From the NCBI GenBank assembly GCA_029060585.1, contig JAIDTS010000130.1:1-12107 (forward strand): DNA of 12,107 nucleotides. Direction: 5' to 3'. Position 1 is the first letter of the stretch, and every line of letters starts with the position of its first letter. Shown one piece after another: positions 1 to 8,800 of this stretch. The notes under the pieces are model-generated. The model was not told where the DNA came from, did no database searches, and saw only the letters and a list, made by a program, of their open reading frames with translations. The translations under genes and the position numbers were made by a program. This DNA is from Muribaculaceae bacterium. Lineage in GTDB: Bacteria; Bacteroidota; Bacteroidia; Bacteroidales; Muribaculaceae.

Positions 1-13
1 AAACATCAGAAGA

Positions 14-2053
14 ATGAAACTGAGAAATCTTTTCGCTATCATGGCTTCGGCATCTTTCTGCATGGGCATGCAGGCCGAACACCTCAAGAGCCTTGATCCG
101 AAGGGTATCGACCCTAACACTCCCGCATCGCAGGATTTCTATCTCCACGTCAACAAAGGTTGGATGGACTCGCATCCACTCACACCCGAACATGCCCGTT
201 ACGGCGCCTTCAATATCCTCCGCGACTCAAGCGACAACCGTGTGCGCCGTATCGTCACAGGACTGGCTGCCACGAATCCCCAACCGGGGACCAACGCCCA
301 TAAGGTAGCGACTCTCTACGAGCAGGGTATGGATTCAGTGCGCCGCAACAAACTGGGAGCCCAGCCCATAAAAGCTGACCTCGCTAAAATCGAAGCTACA
401 GCTCCCGACGGCATGACCGACCTCTTGCTCTGGATGCATAAGAACTACAGCAGTCCACTCTTCTCCGGAGGTCCGCAGGAAGATCTCGCCAACTCACAGG
501 TGTATGCAATGTATCTCGGTAGTAACAGCCTCGGCCTCGGCGACCGAGACTACTACCTGCTCAACGACAAGCGCAACAAGGAAGTGCGCGAGGCCTATCA
601 GAAACTCATCGAAAAATACATGACCCTCGCCGGCTATTCCAAGAAAGATGCCAAGCGAATTGTCAAGAACGTCATGAAGATCGAGACCGCACTGGCAGAC
701 TCAGCCCTCACACGCGAAGAGAGCCGCAACATTCCGGCACTCTACAATCCTTTCAGCTACGAAGACGTCAAGGCCAAATGGAGCAACCTTCCCCTCGACC
801 GTTTCTTCGTCGAGACAATGGATATAGAGGCTCCTGAGACAATCATAGTCACCGAGCCCCGCTCAATGAACGCTGCAAACAGCCTCATCGCCTCGCTTAC
901 CGACCGCGAACTCAAAGACTACTACACATGGCTCGTAGTAAGCGACTACGCTTCCTACCTAAGCGATGACTTCGCCGACGCAGCCTTCGATTTCAACAAG
1001 GTGATGAGCGGAGTGCAGCAACAACGCCCGCGCTGGAAAAAGGCCCTCGGCACAACCGAAGGATTCCTCGGCGAAGCCATAGGCGAACTCTATGTGGAGG
1101 AATATTTCCCCCAGAGCTCGAAAGACTACATGGTAGGTCTTGTAGAAAACCTGCGCAACGCCCTGGGCAAGCACATTATCAATCTTGAATGGATGAGCGA
1201 CGACACCAAGGTGCAGGCACTCAAGAAACTCAATAAGTTCACAGTCAAGATAGGCTATCCCGACAAGTGGAAAGACTATTCCGAACTGATCATCGATCCG
1301 GAGCTCAGCTATGCTGAAAACGTAAAGAATGCCCGCATGTGGGCTCAGAAGCAATACCTCAAGAAATGGGGTAAGCCCGTCGACCGCACAGAATGGGGAA
1401 TGACCCCCCAGACCGTAAACGCATACTACAATCCCCTCAACAACGAAATAGTATTCCCCGCCGGTATCCTTCAGGCCCCCTTCTACGATCCTGAGGCAAG
1501 CGACGCAGAAAACTACGGCGGTATCGGTGTAGTGATCGGCCATGAGATGACCCACGGTTTCGACGACCAGGGATGCAATTTCGACGCCAACGGCAACATG
1601 GTCAACTGGTGGCAGCCTGAAGACGCAGAAGCATTCGGCAAGCTTACCCAAGGACTCGTAGACCAGTTCAACGCCGTAGAGATCTTGCCCGGTCTCAACG
1701 CCAACGGTCAGTATACCCTTGGTGAGAATATAGCAGACCAGGGTGGTCTTCGCGTGGCAATGACAGCATTCCTCGACAGCCAGAAGAAGAAAGGAGTCGA
1801 CGTAGAAAGCGAGGAAGCACTCATCGACGGACTGACACCCGCACAGGCATTCTACATGAACTACGCCAATCTCTGGGCCCAGAACATCCGCGAGGCAGAG
1901 ATACGCAACCTTACAAGCGGCGACGTACACTCGCTCGGCGAAAATCGCGTCAACGTGACTCTCAAGAACATCGATCCCTTCTTCAAGGCCTTCGGCATCA
2001 AGGAAGGCGACAAGATGTTCCGTCCCGTATCGGAGCGCGTAATCATCTGGTAA
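14..2053 (+). CDS. Exported M13-family (neprilysin/PepO-like) zinc metallopeptidase
   Basis: A 679-residue zinc endopeptidase of the M13 family, which cleaves peptides outside the cytoplasm. Residues 1-21 look like a signal peptide (Lys/Arg start, hydrophobic core, probable cleavage after Met-Gln-Ala), so the enzyme should act in the periplasm or beyond. The N-terminal M13 region covers about residues 30-420 and the catalytic domain about 470-679. Active-site motifs visible: NAYY at 469-472 (substrate-binding), HEMTH at 510-514 (zinc ligands His510 and His514, catalytic Glu511), ENIAD at 571-575 (third ligand Glu571, plus Asp575), and the DVHS...R segment with His639 and Arg645, matching the transition-state His and substrate Arg of neprilysin. 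The protein ends in VIIW, without the Cys of the mammalian CxxW ending. Length is usual for bacterial members. The start is chosen because it gives a complete signal peptide. A Cys at residue 16 lacks a lipobox, so I do not call a lipoprotein. It is monocistronic at its 3' end. Its promoter lies outside the window. Confidence 0.95.
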   Translation: MKLRNLFAIMASASFCMGMQAEHLKSLDPKGIDPNTPASQDFYLHVNKGWMDSHPLTPEHARYGAFNILRDSSDNRVRRIVTGLAATNPQPGTNAHKVATLYEQGMDSVRRNKLGAQPIKADLAKIEATAPDGMTDLLLWMHKNYSSPLFSGGPQEDLANSQVYAMYLGSNSLGLGDRDYYLLNDKRNKEVREAYQKLIEKYMTLAGYSKKDAKRIVKNVMKIETALADSALTREESRNIPALYNPFSYEDVKAKWSNLPLDRFFVETMDIEAPETIIVTEPRSMNAANSLIASLTDRELKDYYTWLVVSDYASYLSDDFADAAFDFNKVMSGVQQQRPRWKKALGTTEGFLGEAIGELYVEEYFPQSSKDYMVGLVENLRNALGKHIINLEWMSDDTKVQALKKLNKFTVKIGYPDKWKDYSELIIDPELSYAENVKNARMWAQKQYLKKWGKPVDRTEWGMTPQTVNAYYNPLNNEIVFPAGILQAPFYDPEASDAENYGGIGVVIGHEMTHGFDDQGCNFDANGNMVNWWQPEDAEAFGKLTQGLVDQFNAVEILPGLNANGQYTLGENIADQGGLRVAMTAFLDSQKKKGVDVESEEALIDGLTPAQAFYMNYANLWAQNIREAEIRNLTSGDVHSLGENRVNVTLKNIDPFFKAFGIKEGDKMFRPVSERVIIW

Positions 2054-2071
2054 TATCGCTTAACCTTTTTT

Positions 2072-2108
2072 AAATACGGAACGCCACAGCGCTCCGTATT
2101 TTTTTTTT
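2072..2108 (+). terminator. Rho-independent terminator after the M13 peptidase
   Basis: AAATACGGA (2072-2080) pairs perfectly with TCCGTATTT (2093-2101). After one A/C mismatch, CGC pairs with GCG and leaves a four-base CACA loop. The hairpin runs into ten T residues at 2099-2108. It lies 18 bases past the peptidase stop codon and ahead of the prs promoter, so it separates the two transcription units. Confidence 0.9.
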
Positions 2109-2118
2109 GCCCTTCGAG

Positions 2119-2149
2119 TTGCTATAATCAAAAATATTGATTAATTTTG
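2119..2149 (+). promoter_or_regulatory. Bacteroidota-type promoter for prs
   Basis: A -33 TTG (2119-2121) is followed, after exactly 20 bases, by TAATTTTG (2142-2149), which matches the Bacteroidota -7 consensus TAnnTTTG. The expected transcription start near 2156 would give a leader of about 45 bases. The leader contains a small possible hairpin (GCTCC 2167-2171, loop ACAA, GGGGC 2176-2180, one G-U pair) and no Shine-Dalgarno site before the ATG at 2200. I see no known riboswitch in it. Confidence 0.75.
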
Positions 2150-2199
2150 CATTGAAAAATCGAGACGCTCCACAAGGGGCCTAAAACATAAAGCTATCT

Positions 2200-3147
2200 A
2201 TGAGCAATACCCTTCCGCCCATCAAAGTCTTCGCAGGCACGAAAAGCCACTACCTCGGAGAAGGCATCTGCAAAGATCTGGGCATAGAACTCGGAAAAAT
2301 GAATATCGAGCATTTTGCCGATGGAGAATTTGAAGTTTGCTTCGACGAGTCGATACGCGGTGCCGAAGTGTATCTCGTACAGTCTACATTCCCCAACTCC
2401 GACAATCTGATGGAGCTTCTTCTGATGATCGATGCTGCAAAGCGAGCCTCAGCAGCCAGCATCAACGCTGTCATCCCTTATTTCGGATGGGCCCGTCAGG
2501 ACCGCAAGGACAAACCGCGTGTCTCAATCGCCGCTAAGCTTGTGGCTGACCTCCTCAGCGTGGCCGGAATCGACCGTCTGCTCACTATGGACCTCCATGC
2601 CGACCAGATACAGGGATTCTTCAACGTTCCCGTCGACCATCTCTATGCATCATCCGTATTCATCCCATACATTGAAAGCCTACATCTGGAGAACATGGTG
2701 ATTGCATCTCCCGACGTAGGTGGTGCAAAACGAGCCAATTCCTATGCTAAATATTTCGATGTGCCTCTTGTGCTCTGCCACAAGCAGAGGGCCAAAGCTA
2801 ACGTAGTAGCCAAAATGCAGGTGATTGGCGATGTCAAGGGCAAGAACGTAGTACTCGTCGACGACATAGCTGATACGGCAGGCACCATTACTAAAGCAGC
2901 GGACCTCATGCTTGCAGAAGGCGCCAATTCAGTCCGCGCCCTTATCACCCACCCCGTGATGAGCGACCCTGCGACCAACCGAATCCTCGAAAGCGGAATA
3001 TGCGAAATCATATTCACCGACTCTATTCCTTACAACAAAGAGAATCCGAAGGCAACGATCCTCACAGTCACGAAACTTTTCGCCGATACTATCCGCCGAA
3101 TCCACAACAACCAGTCCATTTCCAGCCAGTATCTCTTCAAACCTTGA
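2200..3147 (+). CDS. prs: Ribose-phosphate pyrophosphokinase (PRPP synthetase, class I)
   Basis: This cytoplasmic enzyme converts ribose 5-phosphate and ATP to PRPP and AMP, feeding purine, pyrimidine, NAD, His and Trp synthesis. At 315 residues it has normal family length. Visible signatures: FADGEFEV near the N-terminus; the flexible catalytic loop around residues 94-104 (YFGWARQDRKD, where Trp97 replaces the more common Tyr); DLHADQ at 131-136 with the ATP/metal-binding His133; the PRPP/ribose-phosphate loop DDIADTAGT at 221-229; and THPVMSDPA downstream, corresponding to the ATHPIFS region of the E. coli enzyme. The ATG at 2200 fits the conserved N-terminus (IKVFAGTKS) and the promoter about 50 bases upstream. 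It is a single-gene unit with its own promoter and terminator. Function is assigned by family motifs and I am very sure of it. Confidence 0.98.
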   Translation: MSNTLPPIKVFAGTKSHYLGEGICKDLGIELGKMNIEHFADGEFEVCFDESIRGAEVYLVQSTFPNSDNLMELLLMIDAAKRASAASINAVIPYFGWARQDRKDKPRVSIAAKLVADLLSVAGIDRLLTMDLHADQIQGFFNVPVDHLYASSVFIPYIESLHLENMVIASPDVGGAKRANSYAKYFDVPLVLCHKQRAKANVVAKMQVIGDVKGKNVVLVDDIADTAGTITKAADLMLAEGANSVRALITHPVMSDPATNRILESGICEIIFTDSIPYNKENPKATILTVTKLFADTIRRIHNNQSISSQYLFKP

Positions 3148-3161
3148 AGAAATCAACGACT

Positions 3162-3224
3162 GATGACAACACGATAATAAAGAAGCCTGTCCTCAATATC
3201 AAGGACAGGCTTTTCGTTGTCATC
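3162..3224. terminator. Nested, probably bidirectional terminator between convergent prs and amylase genes
   Basis: The inner hairpin AAGCCTGTCC (3183-3192) / GGACAGGCTT (3203-3212) is a perfect 10-bp stem with a 10-base loop, followed on the + strand by four T (3211-3214). An outer pair, GATGACAAC (3162-3170) with GTTGTCATC (3216-3224), is also perfect over 9 bp and encloses the inner hairpin asymmetrically (12 bases on the left, 3 on the right). It lies between the prs stop and the stop codon of the oppositely oriented amylase gene, so it can serve both. The T tract on the minus strand is weak (CTTTATTAT). Confidence 0.8.
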
Positions 3225-3244
3225 CTGAAGGGCGACCAAATCCG

Positions 3245-4933
3245 TCACTTTATCCTCAAGACAACGGCATCCTTACGTTTGAGATGAACACGCGTGCCCT
3301 TATCAGGACTCAGCTTTAAGAATACACTACGCCCAAATAGAAGATCGTCGGCCACCGTATCTGTCTCATTAAGTCCGGCCATCTCGAAGGCAAGACGGGG
3401 GATAACCACATCTACATCAGACTCAACATCGTCGAAGTTGACGACAATCAGCAGAACGGAAGCAGATGTATAGCGAAGGAAAGCGAAATGCCTGTGCGGA
3501 TTGAAGCCTTCATGACGGAGATTGACATACATCAAATCGAAAAAATCTCCTACTCTAAGAGCCGCCTCGGAATTGCAAAGAGTCAAGACCTTCTGATAGA
3601 TTCCCCGAAGCCATTTCTCCTGAGCAGTAAGGTTCCGAAGCGAGGGTTTCCCTCCATTCCACCACCTGCGCAGAGTGTCATAGCTCCAATAGTCGAAGAT
3701 AGTGCTTCTATTGTTGTCTCCGGCAAAACCTTCGTTGTCGAACGCAGACTCGCCGAGTTCCTGTCCATAATAGATCATGAACGGACCGCGAGAAATCATC
3801 GCGCTCGTCACAAGCGATGGAATCACATTGGCAGGATTTCCAGCGTAGGCACGCGATCCGAAACGAACTTCATCGTGGTTTTCAAGAAAGTTAAGCATCG
3901 AATCTCCTATACCGTCTACCGTCTGCCAAGCTCCGGTAAGCCTCGCAGAAGAATGATTATGTATCTCGATATCAACAAGAGTGTCGTAAAGATTTACCTT
4001 GTCATATAGATAGTCGAAGCAACCATAGTCGAGGAAAGGACGGTATTGACCGACATCGTAGATCTCACCAATGAAAATCACATTTGCATAATCCTTCTTC
4101 ACCTGCGGAATTGCCCAGTGCCAGAAAGCGAGGGGCACCATGAAGCACATATCACACCGGAACCCGTCTATGCCCTTCGACGCCCAGAACCTGAGAATAG
4201 CGAGCATCTTGATCCAGGTGTCTGGCACCGGATAGAAATGATCGCTCCAATCGCCATAGTCATGTCCATAGTTTAGCTTTACCGTCTCATACCAGTCATT
4301 ACGGCCGCAGAACGCAGTGAAACAGTCATTTCCCGTAGCCTTGGCCGGAAACTCCACATAAGGGACGTCGCCCTCGGCATCAAGAGGAAATTCAGGAGAG
4401 AACTGCTGGAACGGGATATAATAATAGTTGTTGCGATGGGCGAACCCCATCGTAATGTCGTCTTCCGCCCCGAAGTCCTTCACTCCCGAGGGTGCGGCAT
4501 CGCTGTGATAGACACGTGCCGTATGGTTGGGCACGAAGTCAATGATGACCTTCATTCCCTCCTTATGTATACGCTTGACGCAACTTTCGAACTCGGCCAT
4601 ACGGTTCGGAACATCGACAGCGATCGCAGGATCAATATCATAGTAATCCTTAATGGCATACGGACTTCCAGCCTCTCCCTTGACAACGTTGGGATTGTCT
4701 TTCGGGATTCCGTATTTCGTGAAGTCGCTTTTCGTAGCATGTTCGATCACACCGGTCAGCCATATGCAGTTCACTCCGAGTTCCTTGATGGATCGGAGTG
4801 CCTTAGGCGTGAGGTCGTTGAGTTTTCCGCTTCCGTTCTCCTCCAGAGTTCCCCACGGCTTAGGCTCCGCAACGTTATTGCTGAAGATGCGCGGAAACAT
4901 CTGATAGATGATCAGTCTCTCGTTTTTTTTCAT
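3245..4933 (-). CDS. Cytoplasmic GH13 alpha-amylase-family glycoside hydrolase
   Basis: A 562-residue enzyme of glycoside hydrolase family 13, which acts on alpha-glucosidic bonds of starch, glycogen or maltodextrins by a retaining mechanism. The four GH13 regions appear in order: DFVPNH at 132-137 (region I), GFRCD with catalytic nucleophile Asp261 (region II), GEIYD with general acid Glu290 (region III), and ENHDE with Asp354 stabilising the transition state (region IV). The catalytic triad is therefore complete. The (beta/alpha)8 barrel covers about residues 10-430 and a small C-terminal beta domain about 455-562. There is no signal peptide (MKKNERLIIYQMF begins directly with the barrel's first strand), so it should work on imported or stored glucan, unlike the surface SusG type. 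The start 20 bases after the patatin-like gene suggests co-transcription. I see no promoter match or Shine-Dalgarno site. The exact substrate and GH13 subfamily cannot be read from the sequence. No Sus-type transporter genes are nearby. Confidence 0.9.
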   Translation of the reverse strand: MKKNERLIIYQMFPRIFSNNVAEPKPWGTLEENGSGKLNDLTPKALRSIKELGVNCIWLTGVIEHATKSDFTKYGIPKDNPNVVKGEAGSPYAIKDYYDIDPAIAVDVPNRMAEFESCVKRIHKEGMKVIIDFVPNHTARVYHSDAAPSGVKDFGAEDDITMGFAHRNNYYYIPFQQFSPEFPLDAEGDVPYVEFPAKATGNDCFTAFCGRNDWYETVKLNYGHDYGDWSDHFYPVPDTWIKMLAILRFWASKGIDGFRCDMCFMVPLAFWHWAIPQVKKDYANVIFIGEIYDVGQYRPFLDYGCFDYLYDKVNLYDTLVDIEIHNHSSARLTGAWQTVDGIGDSMLNFLENHDEVRFGSRAYAGNPANVIPSLVTSAMISRGPFMIYYGQELGESAFDNEGFAGDNNRSTIFDYWSYDTLRRWWNGGKPSLRNLTAQEKWLRGIYQKVLTLCNSEAALRVGDFFDLMYVNLRHEGFNPHRHFAFLRYTSASVLLIVVNFDDVESDVDVVIPRLAFEMAGLNETDTVADDLLFGRSVFLKLSPDKGTRVHLKRKDAVVLRIK

Positions 4934-4936
4934 ATA

Positions 4937-4959
4937 TTCTTATCGTAATTTTCTTATCG
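4937..4959. repeat. 9-bp direct repeat across the patatin stop / amylase start junction
   Basis: TTCTTATCG occurs at 4937-4945 and again at 4951-4959, separated by five bases. Read on the minus strand this is CGATAAGAA-AATTA-CGATAAGAA. The first copy includes the TAA stop of the patatin-like gene and the second ends four bases before the amylase ATG. It looks like a small local duplication that created most of the intergenic gap. A function is not evident. Confidence 0.55.
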
Positions 4960-5763
4960 CAGTTTTTTTTCCAATATCCTGCTCGCAGTGGCATAACCGA
5001 GCTCGACGATTTGGTGCAGTTTGGCCACATCGAATGTCCCTATGGCATGTGCGCCCCTCAGATTGATTAGAATGTCGCACATCTTTGAGTCGTTGACCAT
5101 GTTAGACTTAGACATAAGCTGATAGCTTCGAAGAGCAATCTCAAGAAGGTTATGCTTCGAAGGGTCTTTCCATATATTGTGGAACGGAGAGCAGTTGATG
5201 CCATAGAGGGTCTTGCAGTATTTCCTCACAGCCCAAGCCGGAAGATTACGCAACACACCACCATCCACGTAGGTCACTCCATTTATCTTGACCGGTTCGA
5301 AAACTATAGGAATAGAGCACGATGCGAGCACTCTTGGCACAATCTCGCCCCTCGCCCATCCAATCGATTTGCAATGCTGGAAATCCGTAGCGCAAACAAT
5401 CGTAGGAATCTTCATATCCTCAAGATTCCTCACCGGAAGCCAAGACTCGATCAGCTTGCCGAACTTGTCTATCTTCATAAGAGAATTTCCGGGCACCTTC
5501 CACGTCACGAACTCGCGGACCTTGGTCAAATCTTCGAAACACTTAAGCATATCGGCAGGAGTCAGCCCGGCGCCATACATGACGGCAGCCACGCTTCCCG
5601 CCGAAACGCCGGACATCACATCCGGATAGATTCCAAACTGCTCGAACGCCTTCAATACGCCGATGTGGGAGAAGCCCCGAGCTCCGCCACCGCTGAAAGC
5701 ATATCCTACTGAATTGCTGGAAAATCCAATTTTCTCGAGTATTTCTCCTATGTTCCAGATCAT
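4954..5763 (-). CDS. Patatin-like phospholipase / lysophospholipase (RssA-like, cytoplasmic)
   Basis: A 269-residue serine hydrolase of the patatin family, which cleaves acyl chains from phospholipids or other lipid esters with a Ser-Asp dyad. The glycine-rich oxyanion-hole motif GGGARG is at residues 25-30, the nucleophile elbow GVSAG places Ser54 as the nucleophile, and DGG places the partner at Asp167. The dyad is complete. There is no signal peptide or membrane segment and no C-terminal beta-barrel domain, so this is the short soluble type (compare RssA/YchK), not the PlpD-like secreted type. The ATG at 5763 leaves about 20 residues before the first core strand. An AAGGA stretch 2 bases before the ATG is unusually Shine-Dalgarno-like for this group but too close for ideal spacing. 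It lies 62 bases after tamB and 20 before the amylase gene in the same direction, so it is probably co-transcribed. The natural substrate is unknown. The family call is secure, the link to TamB is inference. Confidence 0.9.
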   Translation of the reverse strand: MIWNIGEILEKIGFSSNSVGYAFSGGGARGFSHIGVLKAFEQFGIYPDVMSGVSAGSVAAVMYGAGLTPADMLKCFEDLTKVREFVTWKVPGNSLMKIDKFGKLIESWLPVRNLEDMKIPTIVCATDFQHCKSIGWARGEIVPRVLASCSIPIVFEPVKINGVTYVDGGVLRNLPAWAVRKYCKTLYGINCSPFHNIWKDPSKHNLLEIALRSYQLMSKSNMVNDSKMCDILINLRGAHAIGTFDVAKLHQIVELGYATASRILEKKLR

Positions 5764-5825
5764 ATCCTTTTTTCTTTATTTATCTAATCTCTATTATTCA
5801 ATTCAATCTTGATTATAATTTTCAA

Positions 5826-8800
5826 TCATCTACCTACAGAGTCGGGCCGCAGAGACTCTTCCTGCCCAAAATGATCAACTTCCGGGACTGAAACCGAATC
5901 AGCACGACTCTCATCATTTTCCTTCATGACTTCCTTACGCCTTCCAAACAGATGGTCGAAATCCCGCCGGAAAACTACACCTACCCCCTGAGTGGTCAAG
6001 GCTGAGCGCAGATAGTAGTTCTGGTCGTTGAAATGGTTGTATGCCTTGAGTCGAAGATTTCCGTTTTTGCTAAGAAGATATTCTATGTCGAAATCCCCTA
6101 CAAACTGGGTATTGCTCGTAGTGCGGTCACGATATCCGAAATTTCCGTTGATCAGCAGTCTGTTGTTGAGCAAACGGGAAGAGAGTGCCAAATCGAACTC
6201 CATGTCGGAAAAGTCGCCCTTCTCGCTCCTGAACGAAGGGGCCACATCGAGTTTGTCGGTCATCTGGCTGAGTATATTGCTCAGCTGAGACGAGATAGTG
6301 GAGGAAGCCATACTCGACCATTCGCTGCCATTGCTCTGCCCTCCAGTATATTCCGGTGTATAGAACCTGTTGAGAGCGAGGAGATATATTATCTGCCGAC
6401 TCATCATGTCGTTGGTAGAGACTATACTCTTCACCTTTCGCTCAACGTCGGAAGTCAGCGATGGAAGCTCGATATCGAACGTGATGTCGGGATTAGTCAT
6501 GGGTCCGTCTACGAGTAGCACCGCATCCACGGGGACATTGGTCCTGTTGAGTTCCTTGTCGGTCGAGAAACTCTTGTCAAGGTCTGTAAGGTTCGTGTTT
6601 ACCCTATAGGTGGCGGTTATGTCGAGACTTGCCCTCATAGGATCTCCGTCAAACTTTATGAGACTACCCTTCCGGATATTGAAATTCTTTATGATGATAT
6701 CCTGAAGAGTGAAATTATAGTTGCCCTCGTCGAGCACATAAGTGCCTATCATCCTAAGGTCGTTGCTTGCAAGATTATAGTCCATCTGAAGGGCTCCCTG
6801 TCCGCGCGCGGTTATGTTGTCGCCAGCCTTCGGATCCATGACGAGAGTGACGAGAGCGTCATTGGTGACGGTACCTTTCAGGGATAGCATGACATTGCTC
6901 GATCCTTCCTCCATCGCCTGCGTCTGCTTCCTGAACTTCATAAGATAATCCGGAACGCTGTCTACCTCGGCAGCCTTGGTGCTTTCCTTCCTTTTGTCGG
7001 TAAAAGAGAGGAATGAATATTGAGCCACATCCTCAGCATCGCTTATGACGTAGTAGAATCTGGAATTCTCCTCAGTGGTCATGTTCATATCTATCTCAAT
7101 CAGACCCGGATAGCCGTTGATCTGAGCATGCCCAGACCCATAGATTGTCCCATACCAGAGAGGATTGATCTTCTCGTTGGTGTCGTAGCAAAGCAGCGAC
7201 TTGGCATCCTTGAGGCGAAAATTGAATACAGGCTCATGGAAATACCTGTGTCGGAGCCATCCGCTGAATTCCGCAGTATGCCTCTCGTCGTCGTAAAGGG
7301 TCATGGGAGGAATGTCTATCACTCCGGTATGAAGAAACACCGAGTCGCCCCCCGCATGATACCATGTATTTGTAAAATCGAGCTTCATGGAAAGGGTATC
7401 GGCTTTCAGATCGCCTATAAGGTCGATATCCGAAAAATTACCGAACAGTTTGCATTTTCCGGAAGCCTGGCCGTAAAGATCCGAACAGAAGGCAGAGACG
7501 AACGGCTTCATTATACCTACATTGACCTTGTTGGCATCGAAACCAAAACTCAAGGAATCGCGCGTCACCCAGATACCACCGTCGATACTCGCTCTCCTCT
7601 CGCGGGTCAACGGATCGCGTATCACGGCATATATGCCTACCTTTTTCTCCTGAGCATCGTATTCAGAAGCCAGGTCGCCATCTCCGAGCTCCGCTCCGTT
7701 GTAGCTCAGGCCCTTCACTCTGAGAAACCGCGTAAAAGCCTCTGGATCCTTCGTCAGCAACCTGCTTCCCACAACCTCACCCGTAGCCATTCCTCCAAAT
7801 GAGACATAATTGATGTTGAGAATATTAAATATATAATCAAGGTCAATGTCGTTGAGCCTTACACTGACGAAATCATCTGCACTCTCAGATGCAGTGCCGT
7901 CGATCTTCACGAACTGATCGTCGTGGCTGATGAGAAAGTTACTGATGGAGATTCTTTTCCCAGAATAATCGATACCACCGTCGGCTATCATCCAAGACTT
8001 GTCATTGACGCTGACGGCAGAAGGAATGAACTTGACACTGACAGCCGGTTTTCCGGCTGCATTGAAAGGATCCTGAAGCCTGGAAAAGGCTACTTCGAGT
8101 GCTATACTTCCTTTGACCACGCTCTTCATTGTGGGGTTGATTCCAAGATTGACATTGACCTTGTCTCGCACTGCATATATGTCGGCCGCCAGTTCGGCAT
8201 CTCCCTTCTTCGCAGGGAATATCAATCCTGCGTTTAATTTTGCCATGCCAAGAAAAGAGTCGAGCTCCAGATTCATGCAGACATCACTTATGAGCTTGTT
8301 TCTGCCTTGCTGGAGATGAGGGGTAGAAATACAAAACGACACCTTTCCGTCGGGAGCATCTACCGATCCTTTGACCGGAATATCGGTAAGCGGACGAACC
8401 GGAGTGTCGAAAAATGCATATGGGTCAGTTACGCCCTTGACGTTGATGTCAAACGTAAAGTCATTGACCGCAGGAGGCTCGCCTGCCATAGACGCATCAG
8501 TACTGATAAATGACGGAAATACAGAAGCAACCATGCGCTTCATCTCCGACGGCAGGCCACCCGGACTTATAAAACCGGAAACGCGAGCGTCGAGCCAGTC
8601 AGACTCCACACGGATATCACGAGCAAGGCATTTTGCAGAAGCCAGGTCATTATCGGTTTCGGAGCGCAGGGTATCTATCGCGACAAGCAATCTCGACAGA
8701 TTCAGTTTCCTCCCGTCAGATCTCATCATACTGAAATCCCTTACATCCATCAGACCGGTAATATTGTCAACATTGTCTCCATCTGAGGAGACAGTGATGT

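Noticed and set aside
56..64. Lipobox for lipoprotein attachment of the M13 peptidase at Cys16
   Set aside because: The residues before Cys16 (Ala-Ser-Phe) do not fit the L-x-x-C pattern well. A normal signal peptidase site at residue 21 fits better.
959..1930. A 323-codon open frame on the minus strand opposite the M13 peptidase gene
   Set aside because: It overlaps completely a gene with all M13 motifs. Its product is Cys/Val/Leu-rich with no recognisable domain, as expected from reading codon-biased DNA backwards.
4923..4930. Run of eight A directly after the amylase start codon (minus strand) as a phase-variation tract; a second A8 at 4963-4970
   Set aside because: Eight bases is short and both runs encode ordinary Lys codons (Met-Lys-Lys-Asn and Glu-Lys-Lys-Leu). 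No evidence of switching.
5764..5825. A separate promoter for the patatin-like gene
   Set aside because: The 62 bases are AT-rich but hold no TAnnTTTG box on the minus strand and no terminator for tamB.
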